In this document: one piece after another, positions 63,968-64,000 of the stretch | How the letters are laid out: each line of letters opens with the position of its first letter | How positions within the stretch are numbered: position 1 is the first letter of the stretch | Source of the DNA: Mactra quadrangularis | Taxonomy: Eukaryota > Mollusca > Bivalvia > Venerida > Mactridae | Reading direction: 5' to 3' | Assembly: GCA_025267735.1 (NCBI GenBank) | Contig: CM046303.1 | Coordinates: 39,879,380 to 39,943,379, forward strand | DNA: 64,000 nucleotides | Program-made: the position numbers and the translations under genes | The notes under the pieces: generated by a model | The model's input: the letters and a program-made list of their open reading frames with translations, nothing else | What the model was told of the DNA's origin: nothing | The model's database searches: none

Positions 63968-64000
63968 CTGAAAACATGGCAATAAATATGTGAATAATGT

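Noticed and set aside
5371..63967. Functional animal FAS-like polyketide synthase
   Set aside because: Order and length fit, but known active members keep AT, KR and ACP residues; here these are lost and a FASN-type TE is present. It could still be a degenerate relative of that family; a phylogeny would decide.

Overview
This is eukaryotic, AT-rich animal DNA. Its repeats (tRNA-headed SINEs, MITEs, elements with tandem cores of about 150 bp and GGAC/CGGA tracts) suggest a mollusc, probably a bivalve; that assignment is inference. I see no rRNA, stand-alone tRNA gene, CRISPR array or bacterial-style operon.

One gene fills nearly the whole window. It lies on the minus strand and is a multi-exon relative of animal fatty acid synthase (FASN). 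I rebuilt 26 coding exons, from 63967 down to a stop at 5371-5373. Every intron is GT-AG, every exon phase agrees, and the exons sum to 5,943 bp, or 1,980 residues plus stop. The domain order is FASN's: AT, DH, pseudo-methyltransferase, pseudo-KR, ER, KR, ACP, TE. The N-terminal ketosynthase and the promoter lie beyond position 64000. Residue numbers below count from the first codon of the first exon seen here.

The main result is that this open, correctly spliced gene has lost nearly every catalytic residue that can be checked. The AT nucleophile Ser is Thr, its substrate-binding Arg is Glu and its His is Asn. The glycine-rich NADPH loops of ER and KR are gone. The KR Lys, Ser and Tyr are all replaced. 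The ACP phosphopantetheine Ser is Asp. The TE Ser is Lys and its Asp is Glu. Only the DH keeps its His/Asp pair. The gene therefore looks like a pseudo-megasynthase: a FASN-shaped protein that cannot load, carry, reduce or release acyl chains by the usual chemistry. It could be a scaffold, a lipid-binding protein or a regulatory partner of an active FASN subunit; the role is inference.

Layout: 1-5300 is downstream flank with MITEs, a hAT element nested in a MITE, a SINE and candidate poly(A) signals. From 5371 to 14572 are the TE exons, 20109-21586 the end of the TE linker and ACP, 23570-27872 KR, 29037-37502 ER, 44751-50705 the ER start, pseudo-KR and pseudo-methyltransferase, 54223-56751 DH, and 58710-63967 AT. 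The introns are packed with repeats: at least three tRNA-derived SINE families, several MITE families with terminal inverted repeats (TIRs), a LINE 3' remnant, two minisatellites, and a set of tandem-core elements that share a terminal hairpin design resembling Helentron-associated (HINE) elements. A 41-bp minisatellite beside exon 2 iterates that exon's own splice acceptor about 25 times.
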